Below, one piece after another: positions 10,031-16,367 of a DNA stretch of 64,000 nt. Position 1 is the first letter of the stretch. Each line of letters begins with the position of its first letter. Both the position numbers and the translations under genes were made by a program. Under the pieces are notes generated by a model. It saw only the letters and a list, made by a program, of their open reading frames with translations. It had not been told where the DNA came from and did no database searches. The stretch is from an uncultured Ignavibacteria bacterium (GTDB lineage Bacteria > Bacteroidota > Ignavibacteria > Tepidaquicellales > OLB5): assembly GCA_937873695.1 (NCBI GenBank), contig CALMYL010000006.1, positions 186,001 to 250,000 of the forward strand. The letters run 5' to 3'.

Positions 10031-10136
10031 CTCCGCTCCAAAACAACCAAGTATATGATCACGGAAGAATAAGGGTCGCCTCACGCAATGCGTGGGCGGC
10101 TTCTTGTTTCCGTGATAGCCTTTGGTTGGGCTGGAG
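10031..10136 (+). ncRNA. Long imperfect hairpin, candidate structured RNA or element end
   Basis: Nested complementary arms: an outer CTCC..CC..CAACCAA pairing with TTTGGTTGGGCTGGAG, a perfect 9-bp middle stem ATCACGGAA (10058-10066) with TTCCGTGAT (10108-10116), and an inner GC-rich stem closing on the loop AAT (10087-10089). It lies between the divergent efflux operon and the TPR gene, just upstream of a strong promoter-like sequence. It is much more GC-rich than its AT-rich surroundings. It could be a small RNA, a bidirectional terminator or a recombination site. I recognise no RNA family. Confidence 0.4.
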
Positions 10137-10168
10137 AGGGATAAGTTGTCCGTTCCACGCTTTTTTTA

Positions 10169-10177
10169 TGGTATAAT
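10169..10177 (+). promoter_or_regulatory. Extended -10 promoter motif (TGGTATAAT)
   Basis: TGGTATAAT directly follows a run of seven T (10161-10167) and lies 38 bases before the start codon of the TPR gene, which has a good ribosome-binding site (AAAGGAGAAA at 10201-10210). The same TGGTATAAY after a T-tract recurs at 12037 and 38753. It fits an extended -10 element of the main sigma factor; the -35 region would overlap the T-tract. Confidence 0.55.
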
Positions 10178-10214
10178 CTCCATATATCAAAAAAACATCA
10201 AAAGGAGAAATTAT

Positions 10215-11441
10215 ATGAAAATAATAACATATATACTTTTTACTAATTTTTTACTTACAGTTAATGATTTTTCTCAATCACATGAAGAATATTTTAAACA
10301 AGCGGAAGTATTATTTGATAAAAATGATTATTATAATGCCATTACTTATTATACACTTGCAATAAAAGAAAAACCAAAAATAAGATATTATACGAGAAGA
10401 GGGTTAAGCTTTTATGCTACTGCACAATATCAAAAAGCTATAGAAGATTTTGATGAATCAATCAACAGATTCGACTACTCTGAACCTTCGGTTTGTTTTA
10501 TGTATTATTGGAGAGGTAAATGCTATTACAAGTTGGAAGATTATGAAAAAGCTTTACACGATATTTCGGGTTTAGGATTTCAATCTTGTGGCGAGGATGA
10601 TGATAGCTATCAAAAACTCGAGCTTTTATTAAAAGGGTGGATTTACTATAAACTTAATAAAATTGATGAAGCAAGTAGCAATTTCAGAAATTGTATACAA
10701 CAATTTCCTTCCTGTGGCGAAGCGTATACAGGAATGGGCTGGGTTAATTATCAGAATGGTAGTATTAATTTAGCTTGTTGGTGTTTTGCGAAAGGTAAAG
10801 CATTAGGATATAAAGACGCAGAAGTCCCTATTCAAGATTATTGTAACTACATTTCATACAATGATGCGGAATTAGTTATCCTCAAGAAAGCGGAGGATTT
10901 TGAGAATCAAAATTTGTACAGCAAAGCAATCGATGAATATTCTAATGTTATAGCATTGAATCCTTATGTGGATAAAGGGTATCTTCAAAGAGGAATGTGT
11001 TATCTGAAACTGGAATATTATGAATCAGCAATCTCAGATTTTACTAATTATATTGTGGTATCTGATAATCTTGATGAAAAAATATATTTAAAACGAAGTA
11101 TGTGCTATATTGAATTATCAAAATATTCCGAAGCATCTGAAGATTTAGATATCGCCTATAAAATTAATCCTTACAATTGCGAAATATATTATAGAAGAGG
11201 CAATATAATATACGCACAAACAGCAAAAGGCTGGATAAAAGAAAATAAGGGTTTCAAGGATGCAATTAAAGAATTTACCAAAGCAATTGAACTTAATTCG
11301 AATTATTCTGCTTTTTACTATAATCGTGGCCTATGCTATTATTATTTAAATGAATTTGATAAAGCATGTACGGATTTTAGAAAAGCAAAAGAGATGGGTA
11401 TGAACAAAGCAGATGAATTTATTAAAGAAACCTGCAAATGA
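10215..11441 (+). CDS. Exported tetratricopeptide-repeat (TPR) protein
   Basis: 408 residues from the ATG at 10215, chosen because it follows AAAGGAGAAA and begins a signal peptide (IITYILFTNFLLTVNDFSQS); an upstream in-frame ATG at 10122 would run through the hairpin region and the promoter motif. The mature part is a string of 34-residue TPR units, e.g. YFKQAEVLFDKNDYYNAITYY, YYWRGKCYYKLEDYEKAL and FYYNRGLCYYYLNEFDKACTDF. TPRs are protein-binding scaffolds. It overlaps the next lipoprotein gene by 4 bases, so the two are probably co-expressed in the periplasm. No partner or function can be assigned from sequence. Confidence 0.8.
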   Translation: MKIITYILFTNFLLTVNDFSQSHEEYFKQAEVLFDKNDYYNAITYYTLAIKEKPKIRYYTRRGLSFYATAQYQKAIEDFDESINRFDYSEPSVCFMYYWRGKCYYKLEDYEKALHDISGLGFQSCGEDDDSYQKLELLLKGWIYYKLNKIDEASSNFRNCIQQFPSCGEAYTGMGWVNYQNGSINLACWCFAKGKALGYKDAEVPIQDYCNYISYNDAELVILKKAEDFENQNLYSKAIDEYSNVIALNPYVDKGYLQRGMCYLKLEYYESAISDFTNYIVVSDNLDEKIYLKRSMCYIELSKYSEASEDLDIAYKINPYNCEIYYRRGNIIYAQTAKGWIKENKGFKDAIKEFTKAIELNSNYSAFYYNRGLCYYYLNEFDKACTDFRKAKEMGMNKADEFIKETCK

Positions 11442-11977
11442 ATAACATGCGGAAGATATTTTTGTTGGTATTTACAACTTTTTTAATTCTATTTATGATT
11501 TCTTTTCAATCGTGCAAGATTGATAATTCTGATAAGTTAGAAACAGAAAAACGGCATTTGGAAGATTCCTTGAGAAAACTAAATGAATTATTGATTAATA
11601 AAAATGTATCAGAGAAAGATACGACAAACAATACAAATGAGATTGATTCCGATACGATCAAAAAGGAGATTTCATTTAAGGATTTTGCAAAAGATTTTAT
11701 TACGAATGGCACAAAGGATTATAATTCATTTAAGAATTACTCAGAAGAATATCTACTTACTTTTGATTATGAAACGGAACGCAACATTGAAGAAAAGTCT
11801 TCGGAATCACATGAATTTCTGATATATTACTTCAAAAACGGAAAGTATTCTATTGGGAATTCAATAATTACTTACAAAGTCCCTTACATGCCCGATGTTG
11901 ATAAATGGGTAAAACTATATTTTAGAAAAAATTCAGATGGAGTTTATAAGTTATACAAATATGAAGCAATCTCATAA
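11438..11977 (+). CDS. Putative lipoprotein, unknown function
   Basis: 179 residues (an internal ATG at 11447 is an equally good start). A hydrophobic N-terminus (IFLLVFTTFLILFMISFQSC) ends in a lipobox-like cysteine, followed by a charged coiled-coil-like segment (KLETEKRHLEDSLRKLNELL) and a C-terminal domain of about 90 residues that I do not recognise. It overlaps the TPR gene by 4 bases and ends 28 bases before a terminator hairpin, so these two genes form a complete transcription unit from the promoter at 10169. Confidence 0.65.
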   Translation: MNNMRKIFLLVFTTFLILFMISFQSCKIDNSDKLETEKRHLEDSLRKLNELLINKNVSEKDTTNNTNEIDSDTIKKEISFKDFAKDFITNGTKDYNSFKNYSEEYLLTFDYETERNIEEKSSESHEFLIYYFKNGKYSIGNSIITYKVPYMPDVDKWVKLYFRKNSDGVYKLYKYEAIS

Positions 11978-12004
11978 TATATTGAATGGAATGAATTCAA
12001 TTTA

Positions 12005-12035
12005 GCTGGCTCACAACCAGCGTTTTTTATTTTTT
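12005..12035 (+). terminator. Rho-independent terminator after the TPR/lipoprotein operon
   Basis: GCTGG (12005-12009) pairs with CCAGC (12017-12021), followed by TTTTTTATTTTTTC. The T-tract runs directly into a TGGTATAAT promoter motif at 12037, so termination and re-initiation are only bases apart. Confidence 0.7.
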
Positions 12036-12036
12036 C

Positions 12037-12045
12037 TGGTATAAT
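12037..12045 (+). promoter_or_regulatory. Extended -10 promoter motif (TGGTATAAT) for the ubiquitin-like cassette
   Basis: TGGTATAAT directly after the terminator T-tract, 69 bases upstream of the ATG at 12114. It is identical to the motif at 10169 and nearly identical to that at 38753. Confidence 0.55.
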
Positions 12046-12113
12046 ATCTTTGGATTAATCCATATTTAAAGTATTAAATTCCCTTTACTAAGAACTTAAC
12101 AAATAAATTGTTT

Positions 12114-12416
12114 ATGTCAAACAGATACTCTTTTAGAGTGCCATACTCGTGCTCTAATTATGGAAGTATGTCCGGAATTGTTTATGCTGATAACCGGGAG
12201 GATGCAATGGAACTTATCGAAAACCGCGAAACCGAAGACGAATGCTACGATGATTCTGATTCTGATAATTATCATTATCATTTCGATGAAGCATCTATTG
12301 AACTCGAGGAAGGAAGCGAAGACAACGAAGATGATTATGAATATTATGGGAATGAAGATTCTCATATTCTATCTGAAATCCCGGCATATTTCCTTGAAAA
12401 CATTTTATTCATTTAA
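12114..12416 (+). CDS. Small highly acidic protein, first gene of the ubiquitin-like cassette
   Basis: 100 residues from the ATG at 12114 (an upstream TTG at 12108 is the only alternative). The N-terminal 40 residues (RYSFRVPYSCSNYGSMSG, IVYADNREDAMELIE) look like a small beta-alpha domain; the middle is very acidic (ECYDDSDSDNYHYHFDE, EEGSEDNEDDYEYYGNED). I recognise no family. It is transcribed from the 12037 promoter and followed 42 bases later by the Ub-like gene, with which it shares the local string GSMSG. A role as regulator, inhibitor or target of the cassette is conceivable but untested. Confidence 0.55.
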   Translation: MSNRYSFRVPYSCSNYGSMSGIVYADNREDAMELIENRETEDECYDDSDSDNYHYHFDEASIELEEGSEDNEDDYEYYGNEDSHILSEIPAYFLENILFI

Positions 12417-12458
12417 ACAAACATTTTTAACAATCCACTAAATAAAAAGGAGAAAAAC

Positions 12459-12719
12459 ATGTGGACAACAGAAACACAGAACGAAACAGAAACAACTAAT
12501 TCCTGTCTTCAGGTAAACTGTAACGGTAACAATTATAATCTCGGCTCAATGTCCGGATTTGAACTTGTTGAAAAGATCAGAAGCATTGCCAGAGAGAATG
12601 TCATAAACAAATACGACATTTTGGATTCGACCGGCACAAAGATTTCCCCCATAGATGTTGAAAATGGTAGATTTACGGGTCCGCTGACAATAATACGATT
12701 TAATGTAGCTGCACTCTAA
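12459..12719 (+). CDS. Ubiquitin-like (beta-grasp) protein candidate
   Basis: 86 residues preceded by AAAAGGAGAAA, a good ribosome-binding site. After a 15-residue polar tail the sequence follows a beta-grasp pattern: two strands (SCLQVNCNGNNYNLG), a helix (GFELVEKIRSIARENV), then strands around YDILDSTGTKISP and ending GPLTIIRFNVAAL. It lacks a C-terminal Gly-Gly, unlike eukaryotic ubiquitin. The main support is context: the next three genes encode E2-like, E1-like and JAB proteins, the set found in bacterial ubiquitin-like operons such as PRTRC. A terminator-like hairpin directly follows. The fold assignment is inference from pattern and needs structural comparison. Confidence 0.55.
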   Translation: MWTTETQNETETTNSCLQVNCNGNNYNLGSMSGFELVEKIRSIARENVINKYDILDSTGTKISPIDVENGRFTGPLTIIRFNVAAL

Positions 12720-12745
12720 ATCATATCTTTTCAACATGGCAAAAT

Positions 12746-12771
12746 AAGGGACATCTTAAAAGGTGTCCCTT
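12746..12771 (+). terminator. Terminator-like hairpin between the Ub-like and E2-like genes
   Basis: A 10-bp stem AAGGGACATC (12746-12755) / GGTGTCCCTT (12762-12771) with loop TTAAAA, followed by TCTTATTAATT. It lies 27 bases after the Ub-like stop and 35 before the E2-like start. The T-tract is imperfect, so it may terminate only part of the transcripts. Confidence 0.55.
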
Positions 12772-12806
12772 TCTTATTAATTGCAAATAATTCACACAAA
12801 ATAAAA

Positions 12807-13607
12807 ATGGAACAACAAATTGTTGAAAATGACCCAAAATCAGGGTTTTTGATATCAGTAAATGGAGAAACACCAAATTCTGAAACTACAGGGTATGAAA
12901 AGAACCATATTATTGAAATACTGGAATCTGAGGTAAATTCGCAGGAAATACTCACAAAGCTGTGGAATACTGAGCAGGAGAAGATCAAGGTTAAGACAAT
13001 AATCCTGGATTCAAGGCTGGATTTCATAAACTCGGCTAAGAAGCTTCAGGAGGTATTTCAATCTGAGTTAACGGCTACTGTAAATAAGCTGAATGAGAAG
13101 TTTAACTCTGAAGTATTGAAGATCAAGCAGCTATACAGAAAAGAATTAATTGGCACTGGTTTAATTGAATTGGTAAATGACATAAGTGAAGAAGGCTGGG
13201 TATTAGTTATGAAACAAAACTCAGTGAATCTCTATAAATGTTACAATCCTGCTTATCCAGTTAAGCTGGGTTATTATTCATCAGGAAGTATCAGAGAGTA
13301 CTCAGACCCAGTAACCTACCTCAGAGGTATATATGTAAACATACTACATCCAATGATCACAACCGGAACAATCTATCTGCAAACAGAAGGCGGAACCCAT
13401 CCTAATTGTGCCTCCAAAGGATTCGGAGCATCTTGCCCTGGAACACTGCAAGATCGAGAGATTTCAGTTACTGATACAAATGAACTAATCTGCTTATTGG
13501 AAGAGATTTCTAATACATATGAGAAAATGCATCTGGATTCAGCTTATTACATCCCATCAGAAAATTATATAGAAAGGAACGAAACACCTCAATGGACAAC
13601 ACAATAA
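12807..13607 (+). CDS. E2-like ubiquitin-conjugation protein candidate
   Basis: 266 residues. The first 115 are largely helical and charged. The C-terminal part carries THPNCASKGFGASCPGTL: the HPN triad (198-200) followed after 9 residues by Cys210 matches the E2 pattern in which HPN precedes the catalytic cysteine by a similar distance. PRTRC protein B and related bacterial E2-like proteins share this arrangement. The protein would accept an activated Ub-like protein from the E1 encoded downstream. It overlaps the E1 gene by 16 bases, so translation is coupled. Cys201, next to HPN, is an alternative nucleophile. The E2 call rests on this motif and on context. Confidence 0.6.
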   Translation: MEQQIVENDPKSGFLISVNGETPNSETTGYEKNHIIEILESEVNSQEILTKLWNTEQEKIKVKTIILDSRLDFINSAKKLQEVFQSELTATVNKLNEKFNSEVLKIKQLYRKELIGTGLIELVNDISEEGWVLVMKQNSVNLYKCYNPAYPVKLGYYSSGSIREYSDPVTYLRGIYVNILHPMITTGTIYLQTEGGTHPNCASKGFGASCPGTLQDREISVTDTNELICLLEEISNTYEKMHLDSAYYIPSENYIERNETPQWTTQ

Positions 13608-14245
13608 GCGACATATATACAAGACAGGAGGATCTGCTGCAAAAGGATTTTAAAGATGAATCGGCATTAGTTATAGGTTTAGGCGGAATAGGTTCCTGGG
13701 TAGCCTTAAATCTTGCGCTGTTAGGGGTAGGAACGCTTGTATTGGTAGATCCCGATACAATTGAAGCTTCAAATTTAAACAGGACTCTTTATAAGCTGAG
13801 TGATATTACCCGGAAGAAAACTGAAGCCATAAAAGACCTTATATCCGAAAGGCGGCAAGATACAATAGTTTTAGCTATTAATGATTATTTCTCACCGGAA
13901 ATGCTGGAAAAATATTCAGTGGATTACATTTTTGACTGCACTGATACTTTAAACACCAGGGATAAACTCAAAGATATAAGCTTTCATGTTAACTATGTTA
14001 AATGTGGTTATGACGGCTATTCAGCTACAATATCAATCAATGATTTTGAATCTGGCAGTTGGGGAGAAGGCGGTTCTTATACAACTGTACCAAGTTTCTT
14101 TGGAACTCCACAGGTAATATCTGCTCTGGTCATAACTGAAATGCTAATTAATGTTCAGATCGAAACCAGAACAATTAATTTCGAAGTAGACAAGGTTCTG
14201 GGAGAGCTTTCAGGAAAGGGGATAACTGAAAATGCAGAGAACTGA
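13592..14245 (+). CDS. ThiF/E1-family adenylyltransferase (E1-like)
   Basis: 217 residues forming a single Rossmann-type adenylation domain: nucleotide loop GLGGIG (29-34), LVDPDTIEASNLNR (51-64) with the aspartate and Asn-Arg that bind ATP in ThiF/MoeB/E1 enzymes, Lys75/76 and FDCTD (114-118). These enzymes adenylate the C-terminus of a Ub-like protein. There is no CxxC zinc pair; Cys138 (YVKCGY) is a possible thioester cysteine. It is shorter than MoeB, resembling PRTRC ThiF proteins. Overlaps of 16 and 14 bases with E2-like and JAB genes make a tight operon. Confidence 0.85.
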   Translation: MDNTISDIYTRQEDLLQKDFKDESALVIGLGGIGSWVALNLALLGVGTLVLVDPDTIEASNLNRTLYKLSDITRKKTEAIKDLISERRQDTIVLAINDYFSPEMLEKYSVDYIFDCTDTLNTRDKLKDISFHVNYVKCGYDGYSATISINDFESGSWGEGGSYTTVPSFFGTPQVISALVITEMLINVQIETRTINFEVDKVLGELSGKGITENAEN

Positions 14246-14861
14246 AAACCAATGGGAATCAGAATTGAATATAATTTCATGTATTCAGGTAGTAATCCCG
14301 GTAAAGCTGTATTTGGTATGTAATCAAATTGCAGGTAAAGTAGGCGGCAATGAATTTTCTATAGTGACAGATATCAAAGAAAAGGATAACCAAAATATTT
14401 TACTTACTGACGATTTCTATATTCCCAAGCAGAAGGTTTATCCAAGTAATATTGATTACCTGCCTGATGTATACAATCATTCAGTCTGTATTCATCGGCA
14501 TCCTGATGGTTGTAATGGCTTCAGTTCTACTGATAAAGTATACATCAATCAAAACTTTGTACTCTCGCTGCTATATACCCGAAGGGATGGTTTTGTAAAT
14601 GGCATATACAATATGCGGCTTGATGATAAAACAATGATCCAGTTACCGGTTGAAATTAAAGTTGACTATAACTTGGAAGAAATAAACATCGAAAACATCC
14701 TCGAGGAGAAAGATTTATTCACAGATGATGATTTGCCTGCAAGATACAAAGGTAAAAAGCATTTGAATAAGAAAGAAGAAGATCTGGACGAGATTGAAAG
14801 CAGAATTGATTTTCTGGAGGATGCAATGTATTACAGCCGGTATGATTTGGGAAATTTTTGA
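14232..14861 (+). CDS. JAB/JAMM-family metallopeptidase of the ubiquitin-like cassette
   Basis: 209 residues. The JAMM zinc signature is complete: Glu41 (GNEFSIV) and H88-x-H90-x7-S98-x2-D101 in HRHPDGCNGFSSTD. JAB enzymes remove Ub-like proteins from targets or process their C-termini. The C-terminal 50 residues are acidic and coiled-coil-like (KKEEDLDEIESRIDFLEDA). In PRTRC cassettes a JAB-type protein likewise accompanies ThiF and E2-like proteins. It overlaps the E1 gene by 14 bases. If the Ub-like protein here needs C-terminal trimming, this enzyme is the obvious candidate; that is inference. Confidence 0.8.
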   Translation: MQRTENQWESELNIISCIQVVIPVKLYLVCNQIAGKVGGNEFSIVTDIKEKDNQNILLTDDFYIPKQKVYPSNIDYLPDVYNHSVCIHRHPDGCNGFSSTDKVYINQNFVLSLLYTRRDGFVNGIYNMRLDDKTMIQLPVEIKVDYNLEEINIENILEEKDLFTDDDLPARYKGKKHLNKKEEDLDEIESRIDFLEDAMYYSRYDLGNF

Positions 14862-14881
14862 ATAACAGAAAGGACTAATAA

Positions 14882-14977
14882 ATGATATGGAAAACAGTTT
14901 TCGAAATACTGAAGAAAGGCGCAAAGGAGTTTATAAGACTAGTTATGGATGAAATATGCAAACGTAAAGAAGATTAA
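14882..14977 (+). CDS. Small 31-residue ORF downstream of JAB
   Basis: ATG at 14882 follows AAAGGACTAATAA, giving 31 residues that could form an amphipathic, basic helix (MIWKTVFEILKKGAKEFI, then RLVMDEICKRKED). It lies 20 bases after the JAB stop in the same direction. No family is recognised. The start and the ribosome-binding sequence are reasonable but a chance ORF of this length is possible. Confidence 0.35.
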   Translation: MIWKTVFEILKKGAKEFIRLVMDEICKRKED

Positions 14978-15006
14978 TTTAAACAGTAAAATTACAAAAA
15001 ACATAA

Positions 15007-15035
15007 TAGGGGGAGTCGTTAATCGGGTCCCCCTA
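15007..15035 (+). terminator. GC-rich hairpin upstream of the DUF2958 gene
   Basis: TAGGGGGA (15007-15014) pairs perfectly with TCCCCCTA (15028-15035) across a 13-base loop. There is no T-tract after it, so it may be a regulatory hairpin in the leader of the DUF2958 gene (start 15060) rather than a terminator. Confidence 0.4.
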
Positions 15036-15059
15036 GTATTTAACAAACTAAAAAAAACT

Positions 15060-15383
15060 ATGGAATTATTCACAAAAGAAATAATAGATAAAGCTAAGGC
15101 TCAATATCATTTAGGTTCCGATATGGAAAGCCAAATGATTATTGCTAAGTTCTTCAATCCTACGGGAGCCGGGACCTGGTATCTGATGAATATTGACCCG
15201 GAGGATGAGAATTACTGCTGGGGAATTGTTGACCTTTTCGAAGTAGAAGTAGGCAGCTTCTCGAAGTCAGAACTTGAAAACTTTAAAGGTCCTTTAGGAC
15301 TCGGCATTGAAAGAGATTTATATTTTGAGCCCATTAATACAAAAGAGCTGTGGAATAAGTTAATGACTAATGCTCAGGTATAA
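15060..15383 (+). CDS. DUF2958 domain protein
   Basis: 107 residues from the ATG at 15060; the frame is open back to 14949 but that part includes the hairpin and matches nothing. MELFTKEIIDKAKAQY, KFFNPTGAGTWYLMNIDPED, WGIVDLFEVEVGSFSKSEL and GLGIERDLYFEP match the DUF2958 pattern (KFF.P.g.wTWYv, ELG.FsL.EL, GL.IERDL.F). The family is common on plasmids and integrative elements and often near PRTRC genes; its biochemical role is unknown. Its presence supports a mobile origin for the ubiquitin-like cassette. Confidence 0.8.
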   Translation: MELFTKEIIDKAKAQYHLGSDMESQMIIAKFFNPTGAGTWYLMNIDPEDENYCWGIVDLFEVEVGSFSKSELENFKGPLGLGIERDLYFEPINTKELWNKLMTNAQV

Positions 15384-15514
15384 CTACAAAATTTTTATAA
15401 ATCTAGATTTTATTTTATATAAGTGAAAAGTGTTTAATGTAAAAGTATGAATTCCTTGCGAATAGAAAAATATAAAAAAACATTATATTTATAATACAAG
15501 CATATAGAGGGTTT

Positions 15515-15593
15515 AGCAGCAGGAGATAGCTAGGTAAGGGTGGCTATCGTTATTAGTAATAGATCTCTCAGATTTGTGAAAATACCTGCTGCT
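15515..15593 (+). ncRNA. Candidate structured RNA with three-stem junction
   Basis: An outer 9-bp stem AGCAGCAGG (15515-15523) / CCTGCTGCT (15585-15593) encloses two hairpins: GATAGC (15525-15530) / GCTATC (15543-15548) with a 13-base loop, and AGATCT (15561-15566) / AGATTT (15570-15575) with loop CTC. It sits in the 245-base gap between convergent genes and is followed by an AT-rich tail. No known RNA family is recognised; convergent terminator is the simple alternative, but the branched design is more than a terminator needs. Confidence 0.4.
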
Positions 15594-15628
15594 TATTTAT
15601 TATATATTTAAGATTGTATTTTTTCTGT

Positions 15629-16354
15629 TTAATTTGTCAAAGGGTTTATTCTATAATTGTTATTATATAATTCCTCTAAGGACACAGATACTCTGTTATT
15701 GGGATAAATTTCACTTATAGCTACAATAACATTGTTTGTATCTACTCTCAGGCAGAATAAAGGTATGTTATTTGAAGTACAAAAATTCCTTATATCCTGA
15801 ATTTGAAAATCATCCGGGAATATTCCCTGATGTACTAAAACAATCCCGAAATATTCAGGATTAACAATCAGTAGTTCATTATGCCCGTTTCTCGGTCCTG
15901 TTATCGGCTCTAAATCAGCAACTCGTTGCGGTTTTAGAATTCTGGGATCAGCTTCTAGATGGAACAAAATATTTGGAATATTGGGGTCATAACCAATGTC
16001 TCCGGAATCATCACATTTCGCATAACATATAATTCCATCTTTCAAAAGAAATCCGAAAGGCTGCGGAAATAAGTTTTCTAAACTATCCTGTCCTAAAATA
16101 ATTGTGCTCGTACTCAGCATATTGTTCATTGAATTATGAATCTCCAATTTCGCTCTAAGTATATCAATCAATTCTAAATTTCTTGTAAGCCCTAATGCCC
16201 CATATCTCGAAAAAAGATTTACTACAATTACGCCCTGCGTTCGTGATAATTCCGAAACCCGAATATTTTTTATTTTCAGCTTTATGTAAATTTTCTTTTT
16301 TAAAATTCTACAATTTATCTTTAATTTGTAATAAAGGATACGTAGTTTTTGCAT
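15629..16354 (-). CDS. Hypothetical protein, unknown function
   Basis: 241 residues with a basic N-terminus (MQKLRILYYKLKINCRILKK) and a globular remainder containing no motif I recognise. Notable segments are LFSRYGALGLTRNLELIDIL, FGFLLKDGIICYAKCDDSGD and PEYFGIVLVHQGIFPDDF. A start inside the basic N-terminal stretch is possible. It lies 13 bases downstream of the YD-repeat protein gene on the same strand, so the two probably form a transcription unit. Confidence 0.55.
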   Translation of the reverse strand: MQKLRILYYKLKINCRILKKKIYIKLKIKNIRVSELSRTQGVIVVNLFSRYGALGLTRNLELIDILRAKLEIHNSMNNMLSTSTIILGQDSLENLFPQPFGFLLKDGIICYAKCDDSGDIGYDPNIPNILFHLEADPRILKPQRVADLEPITGPRNGHNELLIVNPEYFGIVLVHQGIFPDDFQIQDIRNFCTSNNIPLFCLRVDTNNVIVAISEIYPNNRVSVSLEELYNNNYRINPLTN

Positions 16355-16367
16355 AGTATATAGATAG

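Noticed and set aside
10031-10136. Integron attC site at the long hairpin
   Set aside because: GTTGGGC at one end fits the R-prime consensus, but no complementary RYYYAAC box lies at the other end, there is no integron integrase, and no further copies follow the neighbouring genes.
10122-10214. Longer start for the TPR protein
   Set aside because: It would include the hairpin end and the promoter motif in the coding region, and would bury the signal peptide; the ATG at 10215 has a strong ribosome-binding site.
14949-15059. N-terminal extension of the DUF2958 protein
   Set aside because: The extension would translate the GC-rich hairpin and does not match the family, which starts at MELFTKE.
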